Counted from the stretch's first letter, positions 51,682 to 62,530 are shown. The stretch is DNA of 64,000 bases from Aureimonas fodinaquatilis (GCF_008369445.1 NZ_VTWH01000002.1:1126988-1190987), one strand, 5' to 3'. Made by a program: numbers and translations. Notes: generated from the letters alone by a model not told the origin.

Positions 51682-52569
51682 ATGAGCAGAATTTTTCACC
51701 CTTACGTTTTGTTAGCGCTCGCCACATTCATCTGGGGAGCAAACGCTATTGCCGGCAAGCTGGCAATCGGGCACATCTCACCCATGCAGTTGACGGTGCA
51801 ACGGTGGGCATTTGCCTCTCTGCTGCTGCTGCCATTTGCTTTGCCGGCATTGAAGCGCGACTGGCCAACAATAAAGGCCCAATGGCCGTTATTGTTTTTT
51901 CTGGGTGCCATGGGCTTTGCTGCTCTCAACGCCCTGCTCTATCTGGCGTTGCTCTACACCAGCGCCATGCACGCCATGATCATTCAGTCGGCAATGCCGC
52001 TCATTGTGTTCACTGGCATGTATTTTTTCTTCAGCACAAAAGTGTCGCCTCTGCAGGTGGTTGGCTTTGTCATCACTGCAGTGGGCATCGCAATCACGGC
52101 GTCACAGGGCCGGTTGACAACATTGTTGCATCTACAGTTGAACAAGGGCGATGCACTCATGCTGCTTGGCGTGCTGGCTTATGCGCTGTTCACCATCGGC
52201 CTTTCCCGCAAGCCTAAAATTCATTGGCTCAGCCTGATGTTCGTTCTGACTGTCTCTGCCACGATCGCAACCGTTCCGTTCGCCATTTGGGAATGGCAGA
52301 TAGGTGCAGCAATTTTCCCCGATAAAACCGGTCTGATCATTCTGGCATTTGCTGTGTTGTTACCCTCCATCGCCTCGCAATCCTTGTACATAAAAGGGGT
52401 GGAGATGATTGGTCCCAACCGCGCCAATCTGTTCATCAACCTGGTACCGGTCTTCGGAGCATTTCTTGCCGTAACCGTATTGGGAGAACCGCTGTACCCT
52501 TACCTGGTCCTGTCGTTGGCCCTGGTTCTGGGCGGTATCGCTCTGTCAGAAATGGCGAAACGCAGATGA
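51682..52569 (+). CDS. DMT-family (EamA) transporter
   Basis: A 295-residue inner-membrane protein with ten hydrophobic segments in two EamA repeats (FIWGANAIAGKLAIGHISP; later SQSLYIKGVEMIGPNRANLFINLVPVFGA). It exports or imports a small metabolite; the substrate is unknown. The ATG at 51682 is preferred by alignment with EamA starts; the frame opens at 51619. It is divergent from purA. Confidence 0.9.
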   Translation: MSRIFHPYVLLALATFIWGANAIAGKLAIGHISPMQLTVQRWAFASLLLLPFALPALKRDWPTIKAQWPLLFFLGAMGFAALNALLYLALLYTSAMHAMIIQSAMPLIVFTGMYFFFSTKVSPLQVVGFVITAVGIAITASQGRLTTLLHLQLNKGDALMLLGVLAYALFTIGLSRKPKIHWLSLMFVLTVSATIATVPFAIWEWQIGAAIFPDKTGLIILAFAVLLPSIASQSLYIKGVEMIGPNRANLFINLVPVFGAFLAVTVLGEPLYPYLVLSLALVLGGIALSEMAKRR

Positions 52570-52610
52570 TAAAAATCCGGCGCGATGGTCACCGCGCCGG
52601 ATAAAATTTT
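52570..52610. terminator. Bidirectional terminator between DMT gene and serA
   Basis: ATCCGGCGCG (52575-52584) pairs with CGCGCCGGAT (52593-52602), loop of 8 bases, flanked by AAAAA and AAAATTTT. Confidence 0.92.
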
Positions 52611-52631
52611 CAGTGGTTCAGGCGATCTGCT

Positions 52632-54221
52632 CTAGACATCAAAAGACAACAGCTTCGCCTGACCAATTGCGTTCAGGCCGCGAACTTCATTCAGGAACGC
52701 TTCGTCCAGCGGCGCATCCAGATACAGAAGCGCAATTGCATCGCCCCCTTCATGGTCACGACCCAGATGGAAGTTGGCAATGTTGATGCCGCTGCGACCG
52801 AAGGTCATCCCCAGTTCACCGATCACGCCAGGAATGTCCTTGTTAGCGGTGTAGAGCATATAGCGACCGACCTCGGCCTCCATGTTGATGCCCTTGATCT
52901 GGATGAACCGCGGCTTGCCATCCGAGAAGCAGGTTCCGGCAACAGAGCGGGTCTGCCGGTCGGTCTTGATGGTCACCTGCACATAACCATCAAACACACC
53001 GGACTTGTCACGGCGCACTTCAGCGACAGCAATGCCACGTTCTTTCGCCATCAGCGGCGCAGATACCATGTTCACCGTCTGCATCTGCGGTTTCAGCAAA
53101 CCGGCCAGCGCAGCAGCAACCAATGCCCGGGTGTTCATTCCGGCAGGTGCACCGTCAAACAGAATTTCAACTTCCTTGATCGGCTCTTCGGTCAGTTGCC
53201 CGGCAAAGCTTCCCAGAATTTCGGCCAGCTTGACATAAGGCGTCAGAAGGGGCGCTTCCGCTGCGGTGATGGAGGGCATGTTCAACGCGTTGGACACGGC
53301 ACCCTGCATCAGATAGTCCGACATCTGTTCGGCAACCTGAAGCGCAACATTTTCCTGAGCTTCCGAGGTCGAAGCGCCAAGATGCGGCGTGCACACCACA
53401 TTCTCCAGCCCAAACAGCGGCGAATCTGTCGCCGGTTCAGCTTCAAAAACGTCAATGCCTGCACCGGCAACCTTGCCGGATTTGATCGCCTCGGCCAGAT
53501 CTTTCTCGGCAACAAGACCGCCGCGCGCGCAATTGATGATGCGCACACCGTCTTTCATCGTCGCAATCGCCGCTGCGTCAATGATATTGCGGGTCTTGTC
53601 GGTCAGTGGTGTGTGCAGGGTGATAAAGTCGGCACGGCGAAACAGTTCTTCAAGCTCGACCTTTTCAACACCCAGAGTTTCCGCGCGCTCGACCGACAGA
53701 AACGGGTCAAATGCAACAACCCGCATTTTCAGACCAACTGCGCGTGAGGCAACGATAGCACCAATATTGCCGCAGCCGATAACACCCAGCGTCTTGCCGG
53801 TTATTTCCACACCCATGAAGCGGTTTTTCTCCCACTTGCCTGCTTGGGTAGAGGCATCGGCGGCGGGCAATTGCCGGGCAACGGCAAACATCAGGGCAAT
53901 GGCGTGTTCAGCGGTAGTAATTGAGTTGCCGAATGGCGTGTTCATGACAATGATACCCTTGCGGCTGGCCGCAGGAATATCAACATTGTCGACACCGATG
54001 CCGGCGCGCCCAATCACTTTAAGATTGGTCGCGGCATCAATAATTTTTTCGGTCACCTTGGTGGCCGAGCGAATGGCAAGGCCATCATATTGGCCAATCA
54101 CTTCAAGCAGCTTTTCCTTGTCCTTGCCCAGATCTGGCAGGTAGTCGACCTCAACGCCGCGATCTTTGAAAATCTGAACGGCAGTTTTGGACAGTTTGTC
54201 GGAAACGAGAACGCGAGCCAT
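52632..54221 (-). CDS. serA: D-3-phosphoglycerate dehydrogenase
   Basis: A 529-residue enzyme of the long (ASB plus ACT) type. The NAD motif LGVIGCGNIGAIVASRA and catalytic GGLVAEKDLAEAIKSGKVAGAG region are intact, an intervening domain follows, and the C-terminal ACT domain (KDIPGVIGELGMTFGRSGINIANFHLGRD) should bind serine. It starts serine synthesis from 3-phosphoglycerate. ATG at 54221; AGGATATT upstream. It lies 85 bases after serC, likely one operon. Confidence 0.96.
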   Translation of the reverse strand: MARVLVSDKLSKTAVQIFKDRGVEVDYLPDLGKDKEKLLEVIGQYDGLAIRSATKVTEKIIDAATNLKVIGRAGIGVDNVDIPAASRKGIIVMNTPFGNSITTAEHAIALMFAVARQLPAADASTQAGKWEKNRFMGVEITGKTLGVIGCGNIGAIVASRAVGLKMRVVAFDPFLSVERAETLGVEKVELEELFRRADFITLHTPLTDKTRNIIDAAAIATMKDGVRIINCARGGLVAEKDLAEAIKSGKVAGAGIDVFEAEPATDSPLFGLENVVCTPHLGASTSEAQENVALQVAEQMSDYLMQGAVSNALNMPSITAAEAPLLTPYVKLAEILGSFAGQLTEEPIKEVEILFDGAPAGMNTRALVAAALAGLLKPQMQTVNMVSAPLMAKERGIAVAEVRRDKSGVFDGYVQVTIKTDRQTRSVAGTCFSDGKPRFIQIKGINMEAEVGRYMLYTANKDIPGVIGELGMTFGRSGINIANFHLGRDHEGGDAIALLYLDAPLDEAFLNEVRGLNAIGQAKLLSFDV

Positions 54222-54306
54222 GAGAGAATATCCTGACTGATGCGGGCGGCGCGGCAGCACCGGCACACCCGTTAATTTGATTTTGGATTACAAGATCGAA
54301 AATGCT

Positions 54307-55482
54307 TCAGGCTGCGGCAGCCAACAAAGCCTTCTGCGTTGCATAGGCATAGGCCAGCCAAGGCATCAAAGCCTCCAGATCGGCAGCCTCAACCGTCGCA
54401 CCCGTCCAGATCCGCAGACCAGGAGGCGCATCGCGATATGCGCCAATGTCCAGCGCAACGCCCTCTTTTTCCAGAAGTCCGGCCACGCCTTTGGCAAATG
54501 CATCCTGCGCATCTTTTGGCAAAGCGGAAATTTCCGGCGCCGTGAAGGACAGGCAGACAGAGGTGTTCGAGCGAATATCAGCGTTCACCGCAAGGAAATC
54601 GATCCAGCTGTTTTCAGCAACAAACCGCTCGACAATCGCCAGGTTGGCATCAGCGCGAGCGCGCAAGCCGGCCAATCCTCCAACGGATTTGGCCCAGGCC
54701 AGTGCGTCAAGATAATCTTCAACGCACAGCATGGATGGCGTGTTGATCGTTTCGCCTTTGAAAATGCCTTCGCTCAACTTGCCGCCGGAAGTCAGGCGGA
54801 AAATCTTCGGCAGCGGCCATGCCGGCTTGTATGTCAACAGCCGCTCTACAGCGCGAGGGCTGAGGATCAGCATGCCATGCGCGCCCTCTCCGCCCAACAC
54901 TTTCTGCCAGGAGAATGTCACCACATCCAGCTTGTCAAACGGAAGATCCTGCGCGAAGGCTGCAGAGGTCGCATCGCATATTGTCAGACCGGCACGGTCA
55001 GCAGGAATGGCGTCGCCATTGGGAACCCTCACGCCAGAGGTTGTGCCATTCCAGGTGAACACCACGTCATTTTCAAAATTCACATCCGCGAAATCAACGA
55101 TTTCACCGTAAGGAGCTTCCAGCACGCGGGCGTCAGGTAGCTTCAACTGCTTGACGACGTCCGTTACCCAGCCGGAGCCAAAGCTTTCCCAGGCCAGCAT
55201 ATCGACCGGACGCGCACCCAGCAGCGACCAGAGCGCCATTTCAACGGCACCAGTGTCAGATGCCGGAACAATGCCAATGCGGTAGTCAGCGGGAACCTGC
55301 AGCACTTCGCGCGTGTCTTCGATCGCCTGCAGAAGCTTGGCCTTGCCAATTTTAGCACGGTGAGAGCGGCCGAGCGGCGCGTCAGCAAGAGCTTCAAGCG
55401 ACCATCCTGGACGCTTGGCGCATGGGCCGGAAGAGAAGCGGGGATTGGCCGGACGCGATGCCGGCAAGGCGAGATTAGCCAT
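54307..55482 (-). CDS. serC: Phosphoserine aminotransferase
   Basis: A 391-residue PLP enzyme. [20 protein letters not shown] is the conserved start of alphaproteobacterial Ser[29 protein letters not shown] holds the PLP lysine (K in SWQKV). It converts phosphohydroxypyruvate to phosphoserine. A hairpin leader of the serC type precedes it. Confidence 0.96.
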   Translation of the reverse strand: MANLALPASRPANPRFSSGPCAKRPGWSLEALADAPLGRSHRAKIGKAKLLQAIEDTREVLQVPADYRIGIVPASDTGAVEMALWSLLGARPVDMLAWESFGSGWVTDVVKQLKLPDARVLEAPYGEIVDFADVNFENDVVFTWNGTTSGVRVPNGDAIPADRAGLTICDATSAAFAQDLPFDKLDVVTFSWQKVLGGEGAHGMLILSPRAVERLLTYKPAWPLPKIFRLTSGGKLSEGIFKGETINTPSMLCVEDYLDALAWAKSVGGLAGLRARADANLAIVERFVAENSWIDFLAVNADIRSNTSVCLSFTAPEISALPKDAQDAFAKGVAGLLEKEGVALDIGAYRDAPPGLRIWTGATVEAADLEALMPWLAYAYATQKALLAAAA

Positions 55483-55540
55483 AATAGCTATCCTTTCAGA
55501 TAGAAGCGCCTCGTTGGGGAGGCGTGTCCCACTGACGGTG
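55483..55540 (-). ncRNA. serC RNA motif candidate (5' leader)
   Basis: On the minus strand CGCCTC and GAGGCG (55519-55524 and 55507-55512) form a stem, and CTATC-N6-GATAG (55503-55499 and 55492-55488) forms a second hairpin that holds the AAGGA ribosome site just before the serC ATG. Two hairpins, the second covering the ribosome site, are the published layout of the alphaproteobacterial serC motif. Identity by layout, not by covariance search. Confidence 0.65.
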
Positions 55541-55696
55541 CTATTCCAGGCAACAGCCCGGCGTCAAGCATCAATCTGCACGTGCGGAAAATTTTAAAGC
55601 GCTTCCCGGCGGGATGGAACCGCTTTGGAAGCAGGACAACGCTACAAAACAAAGCGTTGGAGCGTTGAATGTGACCTTTCGATCACCCGCCGCGGA

Positions 55697-56470
55697 TTAT
55701 TGGAAGCGAAACCGCAGCCCCGCGGACACCGTATGGCGGTGAATGCCATTGTCCTTCAGGGTAAAGTCCTGCAAACCACCGCCTGCAAGCTGCAATTGGC
55801 CGCTCAAGGCATCTCCCCCGGCAATATCCGTATAACGATATCCCAGATCCAGCATCAGTTGCTCGGATATTGAATATGCGACACCCGCCATTAACGACCA
55901 GGATAGCCGCCAGTCAGAATCACCCCTGGCAAAAACCTGATCAAGGCACGCCGTAACGCCGCACAATTCGCCGCCCACACTGTCATAAGAAACGTAGCTG
56001 CCACCGAGTCCGGCTCCGACATAGGGAGTAAACCCCATTATCGTGCCAAGATCGGCATAGAGGTTCACGTCAAGGTCAAGCACATTCTGGGAAGTGCTGG
56101 CCTCAATTCTGCACGCCACGCCGCAGGCCAGACTGGTGTCGCCCACTGCAAAAACGTCGTTCTGCCCGTAGCGGGCCGACATATCGGCTCGGAAAATTGA
56201 ATTGAACTGATAGCCAATGCCAACGCCGCCGCTGATCGGCTCTTTCCCCATATAGGCACTGCCGCCTTCAGCCCCCGCGGGCGACACATAAACGCGGTCG
56301 CCCTTGATGGACTGTTCGAAAGAATAGTTCAGGTCAGCGCGCGCATACCACCCGGACGTGGCCTGCAATTGGCCAATTTCAGGCGCAGCCGACAAAAAGT
56401 CGCCATCGGCTGCCCATGCCGGTGCGGCAATCAGGCAAAGACCAGCGAAATAAATGTGGCGAACAGCCAT
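55697..56470 (-). CDS. Outer-membrane beta-barrel protein (Omp25-like)
   Basis: A 257-residue protein with a signal peptide (MAVRHIYFAGLCLIAAPAWA). The barrel part has GWYARADLNYSFEQ at the start, GGVGIGYQFNSIFRADMSARY, and ends with HTVSAGLRFRFQ. Four cysteines (two pairs, LACGVACR and LCGVTACL) are unusual in such barrels and may form surface disulfides. A hairpin upstream (56521-56547) separates it from glmM. Confidence 0.85.
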   Translation of the reverse strand: MAVRHIYFAGLCLIAAPAWAADGDFLSAAPEIGQLQATSGWYARADLNYSFEQSIKGDRVYVSPAGAEGGSAYMGKEPISGGVGIGYQFNSIFRADMSARYGQNDVFAVGDTSLACGVACRIEASTSQNVLDLDVNLYADLGTIMGFTPYVGAGLGGSYVSYDSVGGELCGVTACLDQVFARGDSDWRLSWSLMAGVAYSISEQLMLDLGYRYTDIAGGDALSGQLQLAGGGLQDFTLKDNGIHRHTVSAGLRFRFQ

Positions 56471-56520
56471 GGCAACAAACTTTCAGACAGAAACCCTGCC
56501 TGAAAGCTAAACGCCCAGCC

Positions 56521-56547
56521 CTGCCCCAAACTGTACCCTTGGGGCAG
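56521..56547 (-). terminator. Hairpin after glmM
   Basis: CTGCCCCAA (56521-56529) pairs with TTGGGGCAG (56539-56547), a 9-base loop. It is downstream of the glmM stop on the minus strand. No T-run follows, so it may slow rather than stop RNA polymerase. Confidence 0.5.
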
Positions 56548-56564
56548 TTTCAATCACTCAGACG

Positions 56565-57914
56565 TCATGCCGCCTGTTGGCGGCCAAGCGCGCCGACAAT
56601 GCTGTCCACAACATCATTCACCAGTGTCAGGTCGTCGCCTTCTGCCATGACGCGGATCAGCGGCTCGGTTCCGGAAGGGCGAATAACCAACCTTCCATTC
56701 TGACCAAGCTGTTCGCGCCCTGTCTCGATTGCCTCACACACATCCTTGCGTTCAAGCGGCTTTCCGCCGGCGAAACGCACATTTTTCAGAACCTGCGGAA
56801 CCGGGTCAAACTTGCGGCAAACTTCTGAAACGGTTCGTCCCTGCCGTGCGACCACAGCCAGTATCTGCAGTGCCGAAATCAGCCCATCACCTGTTGTGCC
56901 ATAGTCGGAAAGCACGATATGGCCGGACTGTTCGCCACCAACATTGTACCCATGCTCGCGCATATGTTCGACAACATAGCGGTCACCCACCTTGGTGCGC
57001 GCCAGTTGAATGCCCCGCCCGGTCAGAAACCTTTCCAGACCCAGGTTGGACATAATGGTGGCAACCACGCCACCCGCGGCAAGCCTTCCATCTTCGGCCC
57101 ATGCCTCGCCAATCACGGCCATCAGTTGATCTCCATCAACAATCTCGCCGTTTTCATCAACAATCAGCACACGATCAGCGTCGCCATCCAGCGCAATGCC
57201 AATGTCGGCCCGCACTTCCCGCACTTTTGCAGACAGGGCAACCGGGTTGGTTGATCCGCAATTCAGGTTGATGTTCACGCCATTGGGTTCAACCCCGATG
57301 GAAACAACTTCGGCCCCCAGTTCCCACAGAACAGCGGGTGCTACGCGGTAAGCTGCACCATTGGCGCAATCAATAGCGACCCTCAGCCCTTCCAGAGAAA
57401 AGTCTTTCGGCAAGGTTCGTTTGGCAAATTCGATGTAGCGGTCGTGCACACCGTCGATACGCTTGGCCCGGCCAAGTTGCCCGCCAGTGACCAGCCGCCT
57501 GGAAAGATCCTCATCGATCAACGATTCAATTGTCAGTTCCAGTTCGTCGGAAAGCTTGTAGCCGTCCGGGCCGAAAAGCTTGATGCCGTTGTCGGCGAAC
57601 GGGTTGTGCGACGCAGATATCATGACGCCAATATCGCAGCGCAAAGAGCGCGTCAGCATGGCAACTGCTGGCGTTGGCATGGGGCCGACCAGAAAAACAT
57701 CCACACCCGCGGCAGCAAAACCAGCCACAAGCGCGTTCTCAATCATATAGCCGGACAAACGGGTGTCTTTGCCAATCACCACGCGGTGGCGATAGCTGCC
57801 GCGTTGGAAAGCAATACCGGCCGCCATACCCACCTTCATGGCAATTTCGGCTGTCATCGGGTGGGCATTCGCCCGCCCTCTAATGCCATCCGTTCCGAAG
57901 TAAGATCTTTTCAT
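56565..57914 (-). CDS. glmM: Phosphoglucosamine mutase
   Basis: A 449-residue enzyme. [11 protein letters not shown] at the start, [15 protein letters not shown] with the phospho-Ser at residue 102, [14 protein letters not shown] for Mg binding, and [15 protein letters not shown] at the C-terminus are all present. It interconverts glucosamine-6- and 1-phosphate for UDP-GlcNAc. It follows ftsH on the same strand, as in many rhizobia. Confidence 0.97.
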   Translation of the reverse strand: MKRSYFGTDGIRGRANAHPMTAEIAMKVGMAAGIAFQRGSYRHRVVIGKDTRLSGYMIENALVAGFAAAGVDVFLVGPMPTPAVAMLTRSLRCDIGVMISASHNPFADNGIKLFGPDGYKLSDELELTIESLIDEDLSRRLVTGGQLGRAKRIDGVHDRYIEFAKRTLPKDFSLEGLRVAIDCANGAAYRVAPAVLWELGAEVVSIGVEPNGVNINLNCGSTNPVALSAKVREVRADIGIALDGDADRVLIVDENGEIVDGDQLMAVIGEAWAEDGRLAAGGVVATIMSNLGLERFLTGRGIQLARTKVGDRYVVEHMREHGYNVGGEQSGHIVLSDYGTTGDGLISALQILAVVARQGRTVSEVCRKFDPVPQVLKNVRFAGGKPLERKDVCEAIETGREQLGQNGRLVIRPSGTEPLIRVMAEGDDLTLVNDVVDSIVGALGRQQAA

Positions 57915-58040
57915 ATGTGTAATCCGTCGGCCAATCGTAAGCTCTTTTATCGGCGTGCAGTGTCCAACAAAAAGTAAAAAACTATGTCACCAGCAAACAG
58001 TTTGATGCTGAAATTCGCAAAACAGGTCTGCCAGGAGATA

Positions 58041-58075
58041 AAAATGCAAAATGCCGGGCAGGTTCTGCCCGGCAT
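58041..58075 (-). terminator. Terminator between ftsH and glmM
   Basis: ATGCCGGGCAG (58051-58061) pairs with CTGCCCGGCAT (58065-58075), loop of 3 bases. On the minus strand TTTTGCATTTTTATC follows. It should reduce read-through into glmM. Confidence 0.88.
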
Positions 58076-58103
58076 CTGCAATCAAAATCTCACCTGACGG
58101 TTC

Positions 58104-60029
58104 TTAAACCGATGGCTGTGGCTCCAACCCGTCTTCCTTGCCGGAAGGCTTGGTTGAACCGGCCTTTGGCACGGCCGATCCCCGGGATGGCGGCGTATCG
58201 TCACCCATATCGCGCGCCAGCGTTTTGCCCGCCAGAAGATCGCGCACTTCATCACCGGAAAGCGTTTCATATTCCAGCAAGCCATTCGCCAGAAGATGCA
58301 GCTCTTCGAGATGCTCCTTCAGAATTTTGCGTGCCTTGTTTTCCGCAACCTCAATGATGCCGCGCACTTCAAAGTCAATCAGCTTGGCAGTGTCTTCAGA
58401 CATGTTCTGCTGCTGCGAAACGGAGTGACCGAGGAAAATCTCTTCCTGGTTCTGGCGATACCGCAAGCGGCCAAGCTTGTCGCTCATGCCATATTCCATC
58501 ACCATGGCGCGCGCCATGTTGGTGGCCTGCTGAATGTCGTTGGAAGCACCCGTGGTTACGTTGTCCAGCCCGTAAATAATCTCTTCAGCAGCACGTCCGC
58601 CGAAGATCATCACAAGCCGCGCCTCCATCTCATTCTTGCGCATGCCGTAGCGGTCGCGTTCCGGAAGGTTCATGGTCACGCCAAGCGCACGACCGCGCGG
58701 AATAATCGTTACCTTGTGAAGCGGGTCATTGTGTGGCTCCAGAATGCCGACCAAGGCATGGCCGGCCTCGTGGTAAGCCGTCAGGCGCTTTTCATCCTCG
58801 GTCATGGCCATGGAGCGGCGTTCAGCGCCCATCATCACCTTGTCTTTGGCGTCTTCAAATTCCAGCATTGTCACCAGCCGTTTGGAACGGCGGGCAGCCA
58901 TCAGCGCAGCTTCATTGACAAGATTGGAAAGATCGGCGCCTGAAAAGCCTGGTGTACCCCGTGCAATGATCTTCAGGTCCACATTCGGAGCCAGCGGCAC
59001 ATTGCGCACATGCACTTTCAGAATCTTCTCACGACCGCCAACATCCGGGTTGGGCACCATGACCTGACGGTCAAAGCGGCCCGGACGCAGCAAGGCAGGG
59101 TCCAGAACATCGGGACGGTTGGTGGCCGCAATCAGAATAATGCCTTCATTGGCCTCAAACCCGTCCATTTCCACCAGAAGCTGGTTCAGGGTTTGCTCAC
59201 GCTCATCATTACCGCCGCCAAGACCGGCTCCGCGATGGCGACCAACAGCGTCGATTTCGTCGATGAAAATAATGCAGGGTGCATTCTTTTTCGCTTGCTC
59301 GAACATGTCGCGAACGCGCGAAGCGCCAACACCCACAAACATTTCCACAAAATCCGAACCGGAAATGGTGAAGAACGGCACGTTGGCCTCACCAGCCACC
59401 GAGCGGGCCAGAAGGGTCTTGCCAGTTCCGGGAGGGCCAACGAGCAGAACACCACGTGGAATCTTGCCGCCCAGACGCTGGAACTTTTGTGGCTCGCGCA
59501 GAAACTCTACGATTTCTTCTAGGTCCTGCTTGGCCTCATCAACACCGGCCACATCGGCAAAGGTCACGCGGCCATGGGCTTCCGTCAGAAGCTTGGCTTT
59601 GGACTTGCCAAAACCCATAGCCTTGCCGCCCGCGCCACCCTGCATCTGGCGCATGAGGAAAATCCACACACCCAGGATCAGCAGAATTGGGCCGAATGAC
59701 AACAGCATGGACCAGATCGGGTTGGAGTTATCGGCCGGCGGGCTAACGGTGATCTGCACATTGGCATTGCGCAAGCGAGTCACCAATTCCGGATCGTTTG
59801 GCGCATAGGTCTGGAACGGGCTGGAATTGTCGCTGTAGGCACCGGTAATGCGCGGACCCTGTATCGTCACCGAGCGAACTCTGTTGCCTTCCACATCCGA
59901 GACAAACTGAGAGTATGGAATCTCGCGCGAATTGGCCGATTGCGAACCATTTGAGAACAGTTGGAACAGCGCGATCAGCAGAAGCGCGATAATTGCCCAG
60001 AGGGCGAAATTGCGAAAATTCTGGTTCAT
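58104..60029 (-). CDS. ftsH: Membrane AAA+ zinc protease FtsH
   Basis: A 641-residue membrane protease. Two membrane segments (about 7-26 and 105-126) enclose a periplasmic domain. The AAA domain has Walker A GPPGTGKT (198-205), Walker B IIFIDE (253-258) and the HEAGH zinc site (420-424). It degrades misfolded membrane proteins and regulators such as sigma-32. ATG at 60029 (AGGA upstream) fits family length; the longer frame is not needed. The end has a charged Lys/Gly/Ser tail. Confidence 0.97.
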   Translation of the reverse strand: MNQNFRNFALWAIIALLLIALFQLFSNGSQSANSREIPYSQFVSDVEGNRVRSVTIQGPRITGAYSDNSSPFQTYAPNDPELVTRLRNANVQITVSPPADNSNPIWSMLLSFGPILLILGVWIFLMRQMQGGAGGKAMGFGKSKAKLLTEAHGRVTFADVAGVDEAKQDLEEIVEFLREPQKFQRLGGKIPRGVLLVGPPGTGKTLLARSVAGEANVPFFTISGSDFVEMFVGVGASRVRDMFEQAKKNAPCIIFIDEIDAVGRHRGAGLGGGNDEREQTLNQLLVEMDGFEANEGIILIAATNRPDVLDPALLRPGRFDRQVMVPNPDVGGREKILKVHVRNVPLAPNVDLKIIARGTPGFSGADLSNLVNEAALMAARRSKRLVTMLEFEDAKDKVMMGAERRSMAMTEDEKRLTAYHEAGHALVGILEPHNDPLHKVTIIPRGRALGVTMNLPERDRYGMRKNEMEARLVMIFGGRAAEEIIYGLDNVTTGASNDIQQATNMARAMVMEYGMSDKLGRLRYRQNQEEIFLGHSVSQQQNMSEDTAKLIDFEVRGIIEVAENKARKILKEHLEELHLLANGLLEYETLSGDEVRDLLAGKTLARDMGDDTPPSRGSAVPKAGSTKPSGKEDGLEPQPSV

Positions 60030-60164
60030 TTTCCGTCCTGGATTTGCGCCGGAGGCCAGCAAGAGCCTCAAGCAACGGCGCGCCCGTCTTTGGTCAAGAT
60101 AGTGATCGCTCAACTCCTTGCCAACAGGCAAGGGCGCATTTGGGGCAAAATGGCTGCTTTAGAG

Positions 60165-61451
60165 CTAAAATTTTGCAAATTCAGGCAAATCCGCGGTCAT
60201 CCGCCAAAAAACGATTTCGTGTGCAGGGAGAATCTCAACCAGGGGAGAGATGCGGCCTGCCACTTTCGAATGTGCCGCAACGATTCGCATTTGCTCATCA
60301 ACCACCACGGGCAGACAGCGGGTAGCAGCGTTTCCGCGGCGCAGAAAGCCAAGAGAACACAGTTTCGCGCCGGCCGAAGTTTGGATGTCGATCAGGAAAC
60401 GCCGATCAAAAACCACCGTCTGGCACCCTTTGGCCAAATTGCAGATTTCGGGCCCCAGCCGACCATATTCCCTTCGCAACAACAGATATTTGCCATCCGC
60501 CAGAATTTGGCATCCACCAAGGGTTGAAGCAACCTGCCCGGCGCCTAGGCCCGCCATCACGCGCTCAATAGCAGAAGCGGAGGGCGGGTAAAGTGCACCG
60601 CCTGCCGCAGTGATCATGCGTGCCAGCAATTCGCTCGCACGATCATCGGGCAACTCGCGCATCGCAGAAATTTCAAGTCGCACCTGCGCCGCATCATCAA
60701 TGATCAGCGCCTGGCGGCTGACCAGATGCTCAATGGTCTTCGCCATTCCAGCATCCGCAGCTGCTCTTTCAGCCGCAGCTTTGGCAATCTCATGCAAATG
60801 GTCGGACCGCCGCGGCACGCTTTGCAAATGCTTGCGCAGTCTGGCGCGGGCATATCGATCATTCTGGTTGCTGGGATCTTCCACCCAGTTAATTCCCTGC
60901 AGCAGCAATGTCTGGCGAAATCGGGAGGCCGGAATGCTCAGAAACGGGCGTGCAAGCACAATGTCTGGAAAAAGCGACCGCCAGCGCCGCATACCCGCCA
61001 GCCCCGCCCCTATGGCCCCCCGATCCTTGGCGAGCAGATGCGTTTCAATCTGATCATCCTGATGGTGCGCGGTCATGACAGCGAATGCTTCAAGCTGGCG
61101 CGCGCGGTCTGTCAGCATCCGGTAGCGCGCTTCACGCGCAGCCGCGGACGGATTGTTCACGCTGCTCTGCCCGTCCCACCGGATTATGTCATGCGGCAAA
61201 CCCAACCGCTGCGCCAGATCAGCCACATAGCTTGCTTCGGCAGCAGATTCTGCGCGCAAACCATGATCGATCGTCACAACGTGAAATTGAATGTCCGGGA
61301 TGGAGCATTGCGCTGCCAGCAACATCATGGCCGTTGAATCGGCCCCGCCAGAAACAGCCAGAACAACTTTGCCCGGACGCGCCCTGGGCAAGGTGCTTGA
61401 AATGAGTTGCGCCGCTTCGGGCGCTGAAATCGGAAAATCTTCGGTCGTCAA
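60165..61451 (-). CDS. tilS: tRNA(Ile)-lysidine synthetase TilS
   Basis: From a TTG at 61451 it has 428 residues (this start sits 5 bases after the cpoB stop; the frame is open to 61595 with ATG at 61511). The PP-loop VSGGADSTAMM is at about residues 33-43 (SGGADS 34-39), then TIDHGLRAES and AHHQDDQIET, the catalytic pattern. It converts C34 of the CAU-anticodon tRNA-Ile to lysidine, so the tRNA reads AUA. The N-terminal start needs confirmation. Confidence 0.93.
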   Translation of the reverse strand: MTTEDFPISAPEAAQLISSTLPRARPGKVVLAVSGGADSTAMMLLAAQCSIPDIQFHVVTIDHGLRAESAAEASYVADLAQRLGLPHDIIRWDGQSSVNNPSAAAREARYRMLTDRARQLEAFAVMTAHHQDDQIETHLLAKDRGAIGAGLAGMRRWRSLFPDIVLARPFLSIPASRFRQTLLLQGINWVEDPSNQNDRYARARLRKHLQSVPRRSDHLHEIAKAAAERAAADAGMAKTIEHLVSRQALIIDDAAQVRLEISAMRELPDDRASELLARMITAAGGALYPPSASAIERVMAGLGAGQVASTLGGCQILADGKYLLLRREYGRLGPEICNLAKGCQTVVFDRRFLIDIQTSAGAKLCSLGFLRRGNAATRCLPVVVDEQMRIVAAHSKVAGRISPLVEILPAHEIVFWRMTADLPEFAKF

Positions 61452-61455
61452 AGAG

Positions 61456-62382
61456 TTAACTGCACTTGGAGGCCTGTTCCTCAGATTGCAGCTTGCGCTT
61501 GATATTGTCATTGATCTGCGGATAGCGTCGTTCCACCTCGGCATAAGTTGCGCAGGCAGTGTCGCGGTTTTCCAGTCGGGCCAGAGACATGCCAAGTTTC
61601 AGCAACATTTCAGGGGCTTTGGCGCTCGTACCAAATTGCTTCTGTGCGTTCAGAAACACCTCGGCCGCATCGCGATACTTTTCCTGGGCAAACAGGCTTT
61701 CACCAAGCCAATATTGCGCGTCGGCGCTGTTCTCGGATGTCGGATAAGCCTGGGTGTACTGCCGGAAGGTTTCCTCAGCGCGCACATAGTCACCGGACAA
61801 AAGATAATTATAGCCCTGATTATACATGCTGGAGGCTTCTGCTGGCGGCGCCTGCGTAGCCGGTTGCGGCGCATTCTGGAACGTGTTTTCGTTCAATCCC
61901 GCGCTGAGCATTCCGGCAATCTCGTCGTCTTGCGATGGCGCGGGTTCTCCCGCGCCAAGTGCAAAGTCCTGATCGCCGCTGCTGCCAGGTTGCGGGCTGG
62001 CATTTCCCTGCCTCTGTGGCGCAGCGCCACCACCACCGCCCTCAAGATCCTGAAAACGCAGGTTGTTGTCTTCCTGTGCATTGCGCAACTGTTCCTGCAA
62101 TTGCAGAACCAGGAATGACATTTCCTCAACCTTGCCCGTCAGACGGCGGATTTCTTCCTCCAACTGCGAAAGGCGCACGCCAGAGTCACCTGCCTGCGCC
62201 ATCAGCACAGGCTGCTGGCTCTTTTGCCCGCCAAACAGGTCAATTGCAGATGCCGGGCTTGCCAGCATTCCGGCTACTGCCAGTGCAATCACCGGCAATC
62301 TCGTAAAGCGGTATCCAGACTTCAGAGCATTTCGGCTTTTCCCTGAAGCGCCGAAAGACTTCAGTAGTGAAAGGTGGATCAT
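61456..62382 (-). CDS. cpoB: Tol-Pal cell division coordinator CpoB (YbgF)
   Basis: A 308-residue periplasmic protein. A signal peptide (ALAVAGMLASPASA) is followed by a coiled coil (about 60-100, LEEEIRRLTGKVEEMSFL), a Pro/Gln-rich linker with GG repeats, and a C-terminal TPR domain from about 190 (MYNQGYNYLLSGDYVRAEETFRQ...). It links outer-membrane constriction with peptidoglycan synthesis. ATG at 62382 with GGGGAA upstream. It follows pal in the standard order. Confidence 0.93.
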   Translation of the reverse strand: MIHLSLLKSFGASGKSRNALKSGYRFTRLPVIALAVAGMLASPASAIDLFGGQKSQQPVLMAQAGDSGVRLSQLEEEIRRLTGKVEEMSFLVLQLQEQLRNAQEDNNLRFQDLEGGGGGAAPQRQGNASPQPGSSGDQDFALGAGEPAPSQDDEIAGMLSAGLNENTFQNAPQPATQAPPAEASSMYNQGYNYLLSGDYVRAEETFRQYTQAYPTSENSADAQYWLGESLFAQEKYRDAAEVFLNAQKQFGTSAKAPEMLLKLGMSLARLENRDTACATYAEVERRYPQINDNIKRKLQSEEQASKCS

Positions 62383-62530
62383 GGGCAATTCCCCGTGAGC
62401 CGGCACGCCGGCCATGAATTTCAACAATATGTCGCAACCAACGTCGCATGGACTGCCGTGTTTACGCTTCTTTTACACTCTGGAAAACGTTAGTTCGGCC
62501 AAATTTTGACGGCGACAGTTAAAACCGGGG

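Noticed and set aside
54277-55140. A 287-codon plus-strand frame over serC
   Set aside because: Shadow of the serC gene; Cys/Arg/His-rich composition without domain.
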